Shown: piece after piece, positions 31,201 through 35,707 of the stretch
Layout: each line of letters opens with the position of its first letter
Position numbering within the stretch: the stretch's first letter is position 1
Source of the DNA: Phoronis australis
Taxonomy: Eukaryota; Phoronida; Phoronidae
NCBI GenBank assembly: GCA_002633005.1
Contig: NMRA01001168.1
Location: forward strand, 1-44,305
Direction of reading: 5' to 3'
Length of the DNA stretch: 44,305 nucleotides
Position numbers and translations under genes: made by a program
The notes under the pieces: model-generated
Databases searched by the model: none
Seen by the model: the letters and a program-made list of their open reading frames with translations, nothing else
Told to the model about the DNA's origin: nothing

Positions 31201-32928
31201 AATATGTACCGTGTACACTATTAGGATTTTCAATATAAGGGCCCAGTTTCTTCGTTATGTAACAAAAACGAATAGTACTTACAAAAAATACTTTACATTT
31301 TGTGAGTTGATTTGTCATAGAAATTAATTGAAAAGACTTGTCGAATATTCCTTACACCGTTTTCGAAGTTACTGGTGAAGTTTTCTTTTAAGAGGTTTCA
31401 CTAAATTGACGGAGGGATTATTTTGCTGTGAATGTACCTTTTTAAACATGTAATTTTGTCTTAAAACAGATGTTAACGTAATAATAACAATGGTAATTTA
31501 AAGATAAGAAATATTTTTGCATTTCCTAGTCTACTTTCTTTTAAAAAACATACCTTTGCCAGTTGCCAAAGCCTAGATTTTTACATACCAGCTAGGATGG
31601 AGGCCACTAAATAGGGTTTGAGATAATCTTAAGAAAACGAACATGCTGCACACCGCTGCTGCAACACTGGTGGTGATAGTAATAATGATCGCACAAAAGA
31701 TACTGGTGAGGTAAATTAGGAAAGGACTGACGTAACTATGACGATGACTGTGGTTAAGAGGTATAATATCGATGATGACTTGCCATGGGGTGATACTGGT
31801 TGTCTTGAAAAGGAAGCTGATTAGCTGTGCTTCTGGTTGGTTATATTTTAGGCTATTGTACATTCCGATATTAATGTATCATGTATACTTTGCTCTGCCA
31901 AAAACTTTATTGGAACTGAAATACAATACAATTAAGCGGTAACATCCACATGCAGTCAGGGAAAATACAGGAAATAAATGACCAAGAATATATGTAAGGT
32001 ATAAGGTGTTTCCAGTACACTAGATTATTCTCTGAAACAAAAGTCAATGCAACAAGACACTCCAGAATTATAGTGTGTCATTGCTTCCTAACACGAATCA
32101 GACCAGGATATTTCATCCTTCAACTATACAAAAATTGATCTACGAAGAACACATCCATGACCCATAAACAAACAGACAATCAAGTTATACTAAACCAAAT
32201 TCATTAGGATGCTTGCTTAAAAACACTTTAAAAAGCCATCCGGATGCTGTATATTTAACACAACTGGAGTCGAAAATTGTGGTAGAATGCATATTGATCA
32301 GTCATCGTCAAAGTACTACCATTCTTCGCCACAACAGCTTGTTGGCTTGGTTTGTGCAGTGACGACTTTCGGTCACTGCTAATTAGAACAGCATTTCCCA
32401 CTCAAAAGTTATACCTATACGGTGCCTTTTAAAGGTATATGGGTACAAGTACATGTATAGTACACGTCCATGTATGAATACAATTGTAAATACCAGTAAT
32501 CTATGTGCTGCTTAAGAGTTGCTCAGAAATTTACATTGCCATGTTACAGATGTAGTTGTGAAGTGAAGATAAGATACGAGATCAACGGAACTGTAAACAC
32601 GCTCGGCGTTGCCGCTGAACTGGCAGCTAGGCCAAAATACTTCGCTTGCGGTAGCCACGACATCCAATGTAAGAACCAGTGTAGAACGACCGCTGGTAAG
32701 GCCCTTACTGGTGAAGAGAAACCAGTAACTAAGCTGGATCCGAACATCGCCAAGAAAGTCTGCATGCTTCTGAATACGACAGTACCTGATCCAGGCGCCT
32801 TAGTGTATACTGAGTACGACGTGGGAAGGGGAAGCCGGGGAGACTCTCTGGGATATGTCTGTTGCTTTGAAATTCCTGAGGAATACAGGGCAATTGGACT
32901 TCCGCCAATCCTTGCGACCTTGTGTTAA
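5133..32928 (+). CDS. Whole gene: secreted protein of eight tandem 8-Cys domains (9 exons, 887 aa)
   Basis: This entry spans the gene; exons are listed separately. Splicing 5133-5197, 7085-7384, 8575-8868, 9699-10016, 10362-10679, 21458-21793, 25031-25351, 30107-30439 and 32550-32928 gives 2664 nt, i.e. 887 codons plus TAA. All eight introns are GT-AG and all are phase 2, so the frame stays open throughout. After the signal peptide come eight domains sharing C-x(1,2)-C, about 30 residues, C, 5-8 residues, C-x3-C, about 22-30 residues, [KR]-[VM]-C and a terminal C-C pair, enough for four disulfides each. Scattered N-x-[ST] sites suggest glycosylation. I recognise no named family, so its role is unknown; an extracellular structural, adhesive, defence or binding role is possible but is inference. 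Exon-level evidence is strong (repeated pattern, matching phases, consensus splice sites). That all nine belong to one transcript is inferred. Confidence 0.82.
5850..6440 (+). repeat. Dispersed repeat B, copy 1 (in intron 1)
   Basis: This approximately 600 bp segment of intron 1 reappears in inverted orientation at about 22420-23345. Shared landmarks, in order here: TCAAATCAAAGAC, TTCCCGGCA.AGTGTA, TATATTGTAAACGAGTA, CTCCCTAA, GACTCGC, TATGTCTTATGGGAA, then a G+T-rich tail of GTCGTGGGTC units at 6340-6400. It has no coding capacity that I can see. The class is unknown. Confidence 0.65.
7085..7384 (+). CDS. Exon 2: Cys-rich domain 1
   Basis: This 300 nt symmetric phase-2 exon has acceptor TTCTTTAG and donor GTAAGT. 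The domain starts with C-M-C, then TTC, a C-x3-C (CPNDC), KVC and the terminal IICC. It has nine cysteines, one more than the other domains: an extra Cys follows the GSIASS stretch before the terminal pair. It is the most divergent domain at its end, which reads CCKRP rather than VCCG. The unpaired Cys could link to another chain or to the other odd Cys at the C-terminus of the protein; that is inference. Confidence 0.85.
7685..7711. repeat. Short perfect hairpin in intron 2
   Basis: CGTTACAAG and CTTGTAACG form nine-base arms separated by two bases (about 7688-7707). There is no T-run after it and no neighbouring gene on either strand that it would regulate. It may be the core of an old palindromic element. 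Confidence 0.4.
8575..8868 (+). CDS. Exon 3: Cys-rich domain 2
   Basis: This is a 294 nt symmetric phase-2 exon. The acceptor is TTATTTCAG at 8566-8574, giving C-S-A-C at the domain start. A second AG at 8579-8580 is also in phase and would drop the first Cys, so 8575 is preferred because it keeps eight cysteines. Then come YYAC, C-x3-C (CFADC), NFC and AVCCG, with donor GTAAGA. The domain is short (98 codons) and diverged, with a long aromatic-rich stretch (Tyr, Trp) before the third Cys and Phe in place of the usual Val before the sixth. The CxxC start resembles domains 5 and 7. Confidence 0.82.
9699..10016 (+). CDS. Exon 4: Cys-rich domain 3
   Basis: This 318 nt symmetric phase-2 exon has acceptor ATTTTCAG and donor GTATGT. 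It encodes a typical eight-Cys domain: C-I-C-D-L at the start, FDC, C-x3-C (CKDHC) followed by RSVIASAL, then FDQASGDKVC, a VYSTYSYG stretch, and YLGTVCCG. It belongs with domains 4 and 6 to the canonical subtype sharing [ND]L near the start, RS.I..A after the C-x3-C, and FD..SG.K.C. Codon use is ordinary and there are no stops in frame. Confidence 0.9.
10362..10679 (+). CDS. Exon 5: Cys-rich domain 4
   Basis: This 318 nt symmetric phase-2 exon has acceptor TTAATTCTAG and donor GTAAGA, only 345 bp downstream of exon 4. The domain starts C-T-C-D-L-K, then FYTC, C-x3-C (CSNDC) with RSAIGAVF, FDANSGRKMC, VYSQYKFG and LGTVCCG, giving eight cysteines. NFTA is a potential N-glycosylation site. It has the same length as exon 4 and close similarity to it, which with the short intron suggests a relatively recent tandem exon duplication. 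Confidence 0.9.
10680..11145. other. Intron 5, left part
   Basis: Between exon 5 and the BEL/Pao element I see nothing identifiable. It is AT-rich intronic sequence. Confidence 0.5.
11146..11614 (+). repeat. 5' LTR of the BEL/Pao element (approximate ends)
   Basis: The best match to the 3' copy runs 11264-11420, with shared strings such as CTACCACTTTCTTAGACTAG and TTCCTAGAACTGTTTGTTTG. The right end is placed before the presumed primer-binding site. The left end is uncertain; a TG at about 11148 is one candidate. Confidence 0.55.
11620..11633 (+). promoter_or_regulatory. Putative tRNA primer-binding site
   Basis: TGGTGTCGTGACCG follows directly after the 5' LTR and precedes gag, where the minus-strand primer site of LTR elements lies. 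Similar TGG-start sequences occur at this place in many retroelements. The matching tRNA was not determined. Confidence 0.45.
11699..12540 (+). pseudogene. BEL/Pao gag (DUF1759-like), frameshifted
   Basis: The gag N-terminus is open from about 11699 to a frame change near 12055. It ends with LPKLELPRFSGDRLDF, the hallmark LP.L.LP.FSG segment of Pao gag proteins. It continues in a second frame (NQKLQYLLPVIDGPAKEV, TLTPENYITAKELLTERY) to a stop at 12307. A third frame, 12318-12540, carries LEKVLRTLD, VVLDKLPIEIQ and YLKTERDI. All match the expected gag order, with at least two breaks. The usual downstream zinc knuckle is not in this orientation but is inverted (next entry). Confidence 0.82.
12571..12681 (-). 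pseudogene. Inverted gag zinc-knuckle segment
   Basis: On the minus strand an ORF contains CFYCSGDHTPTHC, a C-x2-C-x3-H-x4-C knuckle of the kind found in BEL/Pao gag, followed by VKKKKACFNCLG, which is the conserved K...CFNCL motif after it. In an intact element this would lie on the plus strand just downstream of 12540. The flanking gag and RT blocks are both plus-strand, so about 200 bp (roughly 12540-12740) have been inverted in place. Confidence 0.78.
12748..13224 (+). pseudogene. BEL/Pao reverse transcriptase fragment
   Basis: The frame is open for 158 codons. It starts with KLPWKPDHGDLPSNYAVS, then QLSVGIIEKV, VSLVYDCSCNPDPAKPSLND and DLCAILLRFRLHKLA, matching the first half of Pao RT (L.YD.S ... 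SLND.L ... LL.RFR). The catalytic-region block follows as HVHECDRDYLKFLWLSDP, with the usual residues before it altered. The frame is lost in a T-run at 13215-13223. The protease and gag-pol linker that should precede it are absent. Confidence 0.83.
13287..13718 (+). pseudogene. BEL/Pao RT thumb / connection fragment
   Basis: A 143-codon open stretch carries MKAAGFSLRSWAS, KVLGINWD, and SFDPLGLVNPIAVRAKLFLQ followed by CEWDELP. This is the standard order C-terminal to the Pao RT active site: the M..AGF.LR.W.SN region, VLG..W, and DPLG..NP. The polymerase catalytic YxDD block, expected just upstream between 13225 and 13390, is not readable, so the enzyme is dead. Confidence 0.82.
13990..14243 (+). 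pseudogene. BEL/Pao RNase H fragment
   Basis: After a poorly readable stretch, one frame gives the LW.SESQITLCWLQSKKK segment (about 14009-14055). A second, 14052-14243, gives FVQNRVTEIHALNASAKWMH, PADILTRG, and RLWWNGPDWLPKQQWP. These are the RNase H D-S-Q region and the tail leading into the LWW.GP.WL motif. One frame change separates them. Confidence 0.78.
14351..14790 (+). pseudogene. BEL/Pao integrase N-terminal region
   Basis: One open stretch contains RRLLRVTTWINRFVN, LTAQELISAKRRWIWATQHE, DGLLLSAGRI and LPSAQKFTELVLKDV, then STYLRQNYWIPRNRQ. These match the linker and zinc-binding integrase region (R..RV..W..RF, L...GR., YW.P..R). The expected HHCC histidines in this region are not all present. 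The frame breaks before the catalytic core. Confidence 0.78.
14794..15480 (+). pseudogene. BEL/Pao integrase core
   Basis: Frame 1 (14794-15040) carries PFEITGVDYNGHLFV, with the first catalytic Asp in GVDY, and HVCLFTCAITRAIHLELVSD. Frame 2 carries FRRFASRRSLPRVVISDNAT, with the second Asp in SDN. A third block near 15197-15260 reads RRAPWFGGFWERLVGITK, with the catalytic Glu in WERL. The D, D and E are all recognisable, but the blocks sit in separate frames with stops between, so no integrase can be made. Confidence 0.82.
15543..15929 (+). pseudogene. BEL/Pao DUF5641-like C-terminus
   Basis: A 128-codon open stretch has LTRRYHTSLITIGDVVLVHD, KMALVERLICGHDGF and RTNRPMIKLYPLE, matching the post-integrase DUF5641 region (GD.VL..D, G....., RP..KL.PLE). 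It ends in a Pro/Ser/Thr-rich tail and the stop at 15927-15929, about 110 bp before the conserved part of the 3' LTR. This is the best-preserved reading frame of the element. Confidence 0.8.
16042..16208 (+). repeat. 3' LTR of the BEL/Pao element, truncated at the gap
   Basis: The stretch 16042-16180 aligns with 11264-11420 of the 5' LTR with scattered mismatches and a short deletion. After TTTCTCTGGTCTC the LTR gives way to a CT dinucleotide run where the 5' copy continues into a TATATATATC stretch, so the end is lost in the repeat or the gap. Confidence 0.7.
16178..16208. repeat. CT dinucleotide microsatellite
   Basis: An uninterrupted run of CT units reaches the edge of the N block; CT-rich sequence resumes at about 16293-16316. 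The gap therefore most likely reflects unresolved expansion of this microsatellite. Confidence 0.9.
16209..16292. other. Assembly gap (84 N)
   Basis: 84 undetermined bases; real length unknown. Apparent ORFs crossing it are artefacts. Confidence 0.98.
16293..18119. other. Intron 5, between the gap and the repeat cluster
   Basis: No gene recognised, apart from the small tandem repeats at 16978-17125. Short ORFs here are unsupported by domains, splice context or repetition. Confidence 0.5.
16978..17125. repeat. Small tandem repeats in intron 5
   Basis: A 32 bp unit starting GTGGCTGC.GCCTAACTGTT begins at 17038, 17070 and 17102 (the third is partial and diverged). Just upstream, TGGCATACGCCC occurs twice in direct succession near 16982-17006. 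No coding function is seen. Confidence 0.8.
18120..20030. repeat. Cluster of direct and inverted copies of a short repeat in intron 5
   Basis: A unit containing GTGTTTTACGACCAAAAT occurs in both orientations: near 18175 (+), 18520-18570 (-), 18590-18615 (-), 18705-18760 (+) and 19985-20010 (-), with related GAGCGTAATTACG pieces between. The arms 18519-18553 and 18724-18758 are perfect 35 bp inverted repeats 170 bp apart. It may be a nested MITE family; no ORF supports a protein. Confidence 0.8.
20031..21457. repeat. Intron 5, right part, with palindromic GATCCCGAGAT repeats at about 21085-21205
   Basis: About 120 bp contains several degenerate, alternately oriented copies of AGTCGGGATCT and AGATCCCGAGATA, for example 21146-21174 and 21176-21202, giving imperfect palindromes. 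The rest of the stretch holds no recognisable gene and two TACATGTA octamers. Confidence 0.65.
21458..21793 (+). CDS. Exon 6: Cys-rich domain 5 (CxxC / His-rich subtype)
   Basis: This 336 nt symmetric phase-2 exon has acceptor TTTTCATCAG and donor GTAAGT. It starts KCLSC (CxxC rather than CxC), then YYDC, C-x3-C (CEKDC), SAQKVC, and a run of four His codons at 21750-21761 shortly before PGGSVCCG. It follows the longest intron (10.8 kb), which holds a BEL/Pao insertion. It is very similar to exon 8: both share the KCxxC start, the LDGP motif, the YFG motif, VSAQ[KR]VC, PGLR.EV.YD.GD and the His cluster. The His cluster could bind a metal; that is inference only. Confidence 0.9.
22420..23345 (-). 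repeat. Dispersed repeat B, copy 2 (inverted, in intron 6)
   Basis: The reverse complement of this segment follows the landmarks of copy 1 in the same order: CAAATCAAAGAC and GTTCCCGGCAAAGTGTA (right end here), TATATTGTAAACGAGTA, CTCCCTAAG, CAGACTCGCG, TATGTCTTATGGGAA and the GTCGTGGGT tail (left end here). About 380 bp extra, around 22620-23000, includes a separate hairpin element. A third, plus-strand partial copy of the G+T-rich tail is at 23470-23580. Confidence 0.65.
22819..22988. mobile_element. Palindromic MITE-like hairpin element
   Basis: Arms of about 59 bp, 22819-22877 and 22929-22988, are inverted complements with a few mismatches (for example CTTTTTCTTCGAGCA against TGCTCGAAAAGAAAG, and AACTCGCCATT against AATGGCGAGTT). 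The spacer is about 50 bp and no coding capacity fits. It interrupts dispersed repeat B copy 2. Target-site duplications were not resolved. Confidence 0.6.
23712..23875 (+). pseudogene. Decayed copy of a Cys-domain exon (3' half)
   Basis: A stretch reading NAFSFGPKYPGNKVCGLLGN continues to an ALYYESDSG motif, matching the second half of the domain (FD..SG.KVC ... Y.EY..G). A stop (TAA, about 23836) interrupts it. In another frame a TEYLGNAC-like end follows, where the usual Cys-Cys pair is replaced by Cys-stop, and then a GTAAAT donor-like site. No matching first half with C-x3-C is readable upstream. It lies on the same strand, between exons 6 and 7, as expected for a dead tandem copy. It should not be included in the transcript. 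Confidence 0.72.
24192..24335 (+). repeat. Dispersed repeat A, copy 2 (in intron 6)
   Basis: This is the partner of the copy at about 4575-4730 on the same strand, sharing ACACAGCCTA, GAATGTGGACCTTT, GTACGTTCA and TTGTGCATTCGCT blocks in order. It is diverged enough to be old. Confidence 0.6.
25031..25351 (+). CDS. Exon 7: Cys-rich domain 6
   Basis: This 321 nt symmetric phase-2 exon has acceptor TTGATTGCAG and donor GTAAGA. It is of the canonical subtype: C-N-C-N-L-K start, YYNC, C-x3-C (CRKDC) with RSVIGNAL, FDKYSGEKVC, LYSEYQFG and LGSVCCR, giving eight cysteines. The last split codon is AG with the following G (Arg), not the Gly of most domains. NETG is a potential N-glycosylation site. 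It most resembles domains 3 and 4 despite lying between the two His-rich domains. Confidence 0.9.
25352..29566. other. Intron 7, mostly featureless, with a purine-rich tract at 28982-29062
   Basis: No exon-like Cys domain, RNA gene or transposon protein was recognised. At 28982-29062 there is an 80 bp polypurine (G/A) tract, almost free of pyrimidines. Confidence 0.5.
29567..29995. mobile_element. 429 bp TIR element (MITE) in intron 7
   Basis: Both ends carry long terminal inverted repeats beginning TGCCCGGTTGCA.GAAA. The left arm (about 29567-29640) and the reverse complement of the right arm (about 29920-29995) agree through GTCTCA.ATAG.GACTCA and GCGTATTT.TG. Target-site duplications are unclear. 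A minus-strand ORF of 114 codons runs almost end to end, starting within the right TIR, but shows no known domain. Confidence 0.75.
30107..30439 (+). CDS. Exon 8: Cys-rich domain 7 (CxxC / His-rich subtype)
   Basis: This 333 nt symmetric phase-2 exon has acceptor TTTTTACCAG and donor GTAAGT. It starts KCQAC, then YHC, C-x3-C (CEKSC), VSAQRVC, and a DDHYHH cluster before LVPGGNVCCG. Eight cysteines are present, with potential N-glycosylation at NVTS and NATL. It is clearly the sister of exon 6; by eye more than half of the aligned positions are identical. This alternation (His-rich 5, canonical 6, His-rich 7, canonical 8) suggests duplication of a two-exon block. Confidence 0.9.
30440..32549. 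other. Intron 8, no feature recognised
   Basis: 2.1 kb of intronic sequence. I see no exon-like Cys domain, mobile-element protein or clear repeat, apart from a TACATGTA octamer near 32452. Confidence 0.5.
32550..32928 (+). CDS. Exon 9: Cys-rich domain 8 and C-terminal tail
   Basis: This is the terminal exon, with acceptor CATGTTACAG. The domain reads C-S-C start, YFAC, C-x3-C (CKNQC), KKVC, VYTEYDVG and LGYVCC. Instead of splicing after the Cys pair, it runs on for about 21 residues, rich in Pro, Ile and Leu and ending with Thr-Leu-Cys, then TAA at 32926-32928. The final Cys is a ninth, unpaired within the domain. NGTV and NTTV are potential N-glycosylation sites. No transmembrane segment or GPI signal is obvious, so the product should be secreted. 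Confidence 0.88.
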
Positions 32929-33536
32929 TAGACTATATAACGAGTTCCTTGAAATTATCTGCTCACGACAACAACCTAATTTTTGTTTCACGAATATAAT
33001 TTTGAATCGTCACTTTAACTTTATTGTGATATCAGGGCCTCCTTAATTATGTGGGTTGGGGGTATGATCTTCCCCAATAACATGGTGTGACAATTTATCT
33101 GGGTTATTTTACAAATTTCACAAAATCGAAAGAATTATAAACGACTTCTGTGTACCATATTACCGTTCCTTTAGGACCATGGGCCTGTATCTAAAATAAT
33201 ACATTTTTCGTGGCCAATTGTTTACTCACACATCCGTTTTAATTAAATCAGTTTTTGGTCACAGTAAGATTAAAAACCGGACGATAGCCGCACAAATAAA
33301 AAAGTTCATGTTCAATTTAAGGTTTCGTCTTTTCCATTAGACATCATCAGGATCATATTTATTACAATTTAGGAGAACAAGTGCCAGCAGACAGCTCATC
33401 TAACATCCATAAAGTGAAGTGAGAGATACAGGGAATATAGTCAGTGGCTGGTCATCACCATAGTTGCAGGGTCACTGAGCTCTGCATGTTATTCAGAGAA
33501 TCATTGGCATGCTAGTTCTGAATGGCCAATGACTCT
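32929..33536. other. 3' flank of the Cys-domain gene
   Basis: Presumed 3' UTR and intergenic sequence. Nothing else is recognised up to the TTAA at 33537-33540. Confidence 0.5.
33295..33300 (+). terminator. Possible polyadenylation signal AATAAA
   Basis: The first AATAAA I see downstream of the stop codon lies about 370 bp past it. The 3' UTR between holds no ORF of interest. Hexamers are common by chance in AT-rich DNA, so this is a weak call. Confidence 0.3.
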
Positions 33537-33874
33537 TTAAAGGCGAAGGCAACCTTTTTCCATGTCATTTTGAGCTAAAATAAGGTCGGTTGGTTATCCT
33601 AGACATATTTTCTACTTAATTACAGCTTTTCGTAATTTTATAAATTACTCGTCCGCTACTCCGGAAGTGACGTTTTAGGAGGCAAGCGTTTCCCGCCACT
33701 TGATTTTGCGTTGACTTTACTGTGCGAATCTGTTCTATTCTACTTTTGTTTTGTGCTGTTTTTCAACAATTGTCGCCACCACTTTCCATCGGCGAGTATT
33801 CTGCGGCAAGATAGGTTAGTAGGGAACTCAACTACGTTGGATTTAGGGATTGTTTAGTGTGTTGTAAGCTGAAA

Positions 33875-34190
33875 ATGACTGGAGTCGGTGATCCGTATCA
33901 CAGTGACAGTAGTGTGAGTGACGGAGACCTTGTTCACAGCAGTGGTGACAAGTAATTTTTTCACGGACATTCAGTGGGTGGGTACATGTTTGAGCCCGAG
34001 CATAACGAGGCAGAGTACGCACAGGCACAGGCAGCTGTTGAGAGAAACGAGGCGGCTACTGAGGACAGACGTGGTGACACATCTTGGTGCAAATGCACTG
34101 TGTGCGTTGTTATGCCTACCTCAATGGAATGCTTGTGCTGTTCAGAGTTCGACGAGGCCAAGCCACTACTGGACATGGTTAAGTGGACCT
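33875..34190 (+). pseudogene. P2X7-like cysteine-rich segment inside the TIR element
   Basis: From ATG at 33875 an acidic, Ser-rich start (YHSDSSVSDGD) runs to a stop after 26 codons. From about 33971 another frame gives GGYMFEPEHNEAEYAQAQAA, then WCKCTVCVVMPTSMECLCC. The WC.C..C..MPT..E..CC pattern resembles the intracellular zinc-binding region of P2X7 receptors, which also occurs in stand-alone proteins of invertebrate repeats. A GT...TTCAG pair of about 30 bp separates the parts but is very short for an intron, so a frameshift is equally likely. The sequence after about 34190 is antisense to the THAP ORF and probably not coding. Confidence 0.6.
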
Positions 34191-34487
34191 CCGGCGTACC
34201 ACGGACAGGTCAGGAACAACTGTCCCACTTGCCAGAGTGTCCCGCGACATCAGTTCAGTGTACAAATCCCTTTCGTAATCGGACGGCAGAAAGTGCTTGC
34301 CACACACACGGTAATTCTCTACTGCTTTGTTCGTTGCGTGGACGGGTAACGCTGCATTCCTCACACGAACGAGCCAAGTACGGCGAAGTGTGTCATCCAT
34401 CGGAAAGCGATGCAAAGGTACTCCCAATGCGCGCGTGAGCCTATAATTAGTACATGTACATCCTGGTACGCAGCAACAGTGTGGCAT
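34179..34487 (-). CDS. THAP-domain protein (possibly truncated transposase N-terminus)
   Basis: The 102-residue ORF starts at ATG with MPHCCCVPGCTC. It has a THAP (C2CH) zinc-finger layout: an early C...C pair, FP following LHR (about residues 25-29), W in RRTWLVRV, and C-x2-H in VCGKHF, followed by a late Pro in VVPDLS. THAP domains bind DNA and form the N-terminus of several eukaryotic transposases, where they recognise the element ends. Here the ORF stops soon after the domain, so only the DNA-binding part could be made. It faces the P2X7-like segment tail to tail, within the TIRs. Whether it is expressed is unknown. Confidence 0.72.
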   Translation of the reverse strand: MPHCCCVPGCTCTNYRLTRALGVPLHRFPMDDTLRRTWLVRVRNAALPVHATNKAVENYRVCGKHFLPSDYERDLYTELMSRDTLASGTVVPDLSVVRRRST

Positions 34488-34756
34488 GTTGACTGACTAG
34501 TAAATGAAAGTAAATGACGAAGGAACTTAACACAACCGAGGTAGAACAATGACTGACTCGGCAGCTCTCGCAGTCAGACTATATGAAAAGAAATTGGCGC
34601 GAAATGCCTGCCTCCTAAAACATCACTTCCGGAGTAGCGGACGAGTAATTAATAAAATTACGAAAAGCTGTAATTAAGTGGAAAATATGTCTGGGATAAC
34701 CAACCAACCTTATTTTAGCTCGAAATGACATGGAAAAAGGTTGCCTTCGCCTTTAA

Positions 34757-35210
34757 TGTACGGTAACTCCTTATTAGGTTCTCTGCAGATAATGCTAACT
34801 GAATTAGCTTGGTGATTGTTGCTAACACAGTGCCTATATATGTTGCTTTTCTCTGAGGTGTGATGTTCTTTCAACCTGTCAGAGAGCCGTGTCTGCTTGA
34901 GTACAATATGGAATTCCTTACAGTTGTCACATTCAACCTTACACACAACATTGGTCCTGTTCAATAAAGGGATGGTGACTTCAGTTAACACAGCATATTG
35001 GAAAGTTTCCAAAGAGGTTTGAAACAAACATAAGTTTTGTATATAAGCACGCCCAGGTAATTTACCTTGCATATGCCTAAACATGAAGTCGTATATTGGC
35101 ACACCTGTTTTGGTTAACGTTGTGCCTCCTACTGGCATTTTTACGTTTCCCTCTGTATCTGGCGTACCTTGGTGTATTTTTAGGAAAGTTGGTAAATACA
35201 GTGTAGTCAC
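34757..35210 (-). pseudogene. Penelope-like GIY-YIG fragment
   Basis: A minus-strand ORF of 166 codons contains NVVCKVECDNCKEFHIV, then QTRLSDRLKEHHTSEKSNIY and RHCVSNNHQ. The C..C...[YF] / QT...L..R..EH / ..HC....H spacing resembles the GIY-YIG endonuclease at the C-terminus of Penelope-like retroelements; the YIG itself is degraded. The last dozen codons before the stop at 34710 come from the TIR of the neighbouring DNA element, showing that element inserted into or beside it. No RT domain of this element was found. Confidence 0.55.
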
Positions 35211-35707
35211 ATGATTCCTGCGTCTTTATGGCCATTGGCTTTTATCCGAAATAATGCCTTGCGGCCTTTTTACCACAGGGTGCATGTGTCTAAGTTTCGC
35301 ATGTAAGCACAGTTTCGTACAGACGTTCATGGGTCTCATAATGCGAGGCAATACGGTACAAACTATCTCCAGCCCACACATGTATACAAAATCATATAGT
35401 ACATTACAAGAAGTAACGTATCTACTGCAGAGTGAAAATTCTAAATTTGTGAACCACGTTGAAATCAGTGGTCCACTGCCACTGTAAAAACAAAATTACC
35501 TAAAACACTGTTGTTGTGTGCTGTTTCTCCAAGTGCTGTCATCAGCTAGAATGCATCCTCATCGATAATTTAAACCCCTAATCTAGAATCATCTCGGATG
35601 CCTGGTCCCCGAAGTTGATCAGGCTTCGGTCATCACTTGGAGTGCCACCTGTTGTCTCGCTGTAACCTTAACCACGACGACGCCTCTTCAGCAGATCTCA
35701 TCACTGA

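Larger units (their letters stand above)
33541..34752. mobile_element. 1212 bp TIR DNA element with TTAA target-site duplication (Kolobok-like)
   Basis: The element has 158 bp terminal inverted repeats (33541-33698 and 34595-34752), starting AGGCGAAGGCAACC, with about nine mismatches by eye (roughly 94 % identity). It is flanked on both sides by TTAA (33537-33540 and 34753-34756). Inside are a minus-strand THAP-domain fragment and a plus-strand P2X7-like Cys segment. TTAA duplications plus a THAP domain point to the Kolobok superfamily. No full transposase is present, so it is non-autonomous or internally deleted. A piggyBac-type origin also gives TTAA but would not explain THAP. Confidence 0.85.

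Noticed and set aside
33918-34438. Long overlapping plus-strand ORFs inside the TIR element, beyond 34190
   Set aside because: This part is antisense to the THAP ORF; only the first part, with the P2X7-like Cys pattern, is supported.
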